Source: Candidatus Methylomirabilota bacterium (GTDB lineage: Bacteria > Methylomirabilota > Methylomirabilia > Methylomirabilales > Methylomirabilaceae). Taken from it: a stretch of 5,403 nt of DNA. The DNA lies in contig JACQEV010000272.1 of the NCBI GenBank assembly GCA_016200385.1, positions 1 through 5,403 on the forward strand, read 5' to 3'. This document shows positions 4,585-5,403 of the stretch, piece after piece. Made by a program: the position numbers and the translations under genes. Each line of letters opens with the position of its first letter. Within the stretch, counting starts at the first letter, position 1. The notes under the pieces were generated by a model that saw nothing but the letters and a program-made list of their open reading frames with translations, ran no database searches and was not told the origin of the DNA.

Positions 4585-5324
4585 GGAGATTCTTTGGATA
4601 TCTCGGTGGCAGCGCCCTCTTGGCCTGGCAGGCGTTGCGGGAAGCGCTGCTTCCCCCCTACCGGTTGAGCCTCCTCGTGGCTCAGATCCATGCAATGGGG
4701 GCGCTGTCTCTCGTTCTCACCGTGATCGCCGGCCTCTTTGCCGGGATGGTAGTGGCCCTGCAGGGAGCACATGAGCTGGAACGTTTCGGCGCGATCCTGT
4801 ACATCGGCCCCACGGTGGCTCGGTCCATGGTCCGGGAGGCGGCGCCGGTCATGACGGCGCTCCTTGTCGGGGGGAAGGTCGGCGCAGGGATCACGGCCGA
4901 GCTTGGGGCCATGATGGTCACGGAGCAGGTCGATGCGCTCCGGGCCATCGGCGCAAACTACGTCAAGTTCCTGGTGGTCCCCCGACTCCTGGCTGGCCTC
5001 GTGGTTTTCCCGCTGCTCACCATCATTGCGAATGTCGTGGGGATCATTGGAGGTCTCCTGGTCGCCGTGTTTCAGTTCCGGCTCGACTACGTCCTCTACT
5101 GGAACACCATCTTCGACTTCACCACCTTTCAGGACTACTTGAGTGGCATCGGGAAATCGGTGGTCTTCGGCTTCCTGGTGGCCTTGGCCGGTTGCTACCA
5201 GGGCCTGACCTTTGAAGGGGGGAGCACCGAGCTAGGACACGCCACCACCGGGACGGTCGTGGTCATCGGGATCGCCGTCTTGGTGGCCGATTATCTGCTG
5301 ACCCAGCTCTTTTTCCTGCTCTAG
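4581..5324 (+). CDS. mlaE: MlaE-family ABC transporter permease
   Basis: 247 residues, close to the usual 250-260. This is the inner-membrane permease of the Mla-type (Mce-associated) system that moves phospholipid between inner and outer membranes; it works as a dimer with an MlaF ATPase and an MlaD substrate-binding ring. An interfacial N-terminal helix (1-30) is followed by hydrophobic segments at about 41-61, 86-98, 132-165, 192-210 and 225-247. The signature stretch runs from REAAPVMTALLVGGKVGAG at 85 to TAELGAMMVTEQVDALRAIG at 105-124, where GxxxAELGxMxVxEQxDAL is the diagnostic motif contacting the ATPase. The FGFLVALAGCYQGL segment (196-209) is also typical. The gene overlaps the lipoprotein stop by four bases and is followed nine bases later by the ATPase gene. 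Substrate by analogy is phospholipid; cargo may differ in other phyla (sterols, toluene resistance). Confidence 0.95.
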   Translation: MRRFFGYLGGSALLAWQALREALLPPYRLSLLVAQIHAMGALSLVLTVIAGLFAGMVVALQGAHELERFGAILYIGPTVARSMVREAAPVMTALLVGGKVGAGITAELGAMMVTEQVDALRAIGANYVKFLVVPRLLAGLVVFPLLTIIANVVGIIGGLLVAVFQFRLDYVLYWNTIFDFTTFQDYLSGIGKSVVFGFLVALAGCYQGLTFEGGSTELGHATTGTVVVIGIAVLVADYLLTQLFFLL

Positions 5325-5333
5325 AGGAGTACC

Positions 5334-5403
5334 ATGGTCAAGCCAGAGATGGAGCGGTTGGAGATCCTCCGGGTCCAGGGAATCCACAAGGCCTTCAACG
5401 CTC
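5334..5403 (+). CDS. mlaF: ABC transporter ATP-binding protein, N-terminus only (cut by window end)
   Basis: The ATG at 5334 follows GAGGAG (5324-5329), which overlaps the mlaE stop; the frame then runs open to the window end, giving 23 residues. The segment LEILRVQGIHKAFNA matches the first beta strand and the aromatic A-loop region of ABC ATPases (I-x-V-x-x-[IVL]-x-K-x-[FY]), Phe taking the aromatic position that stacks on ATP adenine. The Walker A, signature and Walker B motifs lie beyond the window. Given the adjacent mlaE it is most likely the MlaF-type ATPase powering that permease in the cytoplasm. The symbol rests on context plus this short N-terminus. Confidence 0.78.
   Translation, partial: MVKPEMERLEILRVQGIHKAFNA

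Overview
This 5.4 kb window carries genes on the + strand only. The reader should picture a moderately GC-rich Gram-negative bacterium with an outer membrane and periplasm: there are two c-type cytochromes, two lipoproteins with lipobox cysteines, two Sec-exported proteins and an MlaE-type lipid-transport permease. I cannot name the phylum with confidence. The thiolase variant, small periplasmic cytochromes and lipoprotein-mla arrangement would fit environmental lineages such as Methylomirabilota/Rokubacteria or deltaproteobacteria-like groups, but that is only an impression.

Layout. 1-170 is the C-terminal end of a class I c-type cytochrome cut by the window edge. 205-579 is a complete small mono-haem cytochrome c. 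580-980 is a ~400 bp gap with no convincing gene but several hairpins, the last lying just before the ribosome binding site of an unknown exported protein (981-1445). Eleven bases after that gene is a 27-residue single-pass membrane protein (1457-1540) that is easily missed. After a leader with two back-to-back hairpins comes a full-length acetyl-CoA acetyltransferase (1629-2807) with all catalytic residues, then an exported Gly/His/Tyr-rich protein (2851-3282). A ~300 bp gap (3283-3579) is filled almost end to end with inverted repeats and ends in a hairpin abutting the Shine-Dalgarno of a glycine-zipper lipoprotein (3580-3993). The window closes with a tightly packed operon: a lipoprotein (probable TTG start at 4060, stop at 4584), mlaE (4581-5324, overlapping ATGA) and the first codons of an ABC ATPase, mlaF-like (5334 onward).

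How it works together. The two cytochromes probably belong to one periplasmic electron-transfer unit. The last three genes form a phospholipid/ABC transport operon in the envelope, with the lipoprotein as a possible accessory. The thiolase is a cytoplasmic enzyme of acyl-CoA metabolism with no visible pathway partner here.

The most interesting unexplained signal is the nested set of stems at 3283-3562, which looks like a structured RNA or long 5' leader. The 27-residue membrane protein and the hairpin-then-SD layout shared by two exported-protein genes come next. No CRISPR array, rRNA, complete tRNA or transposase gene was seen.
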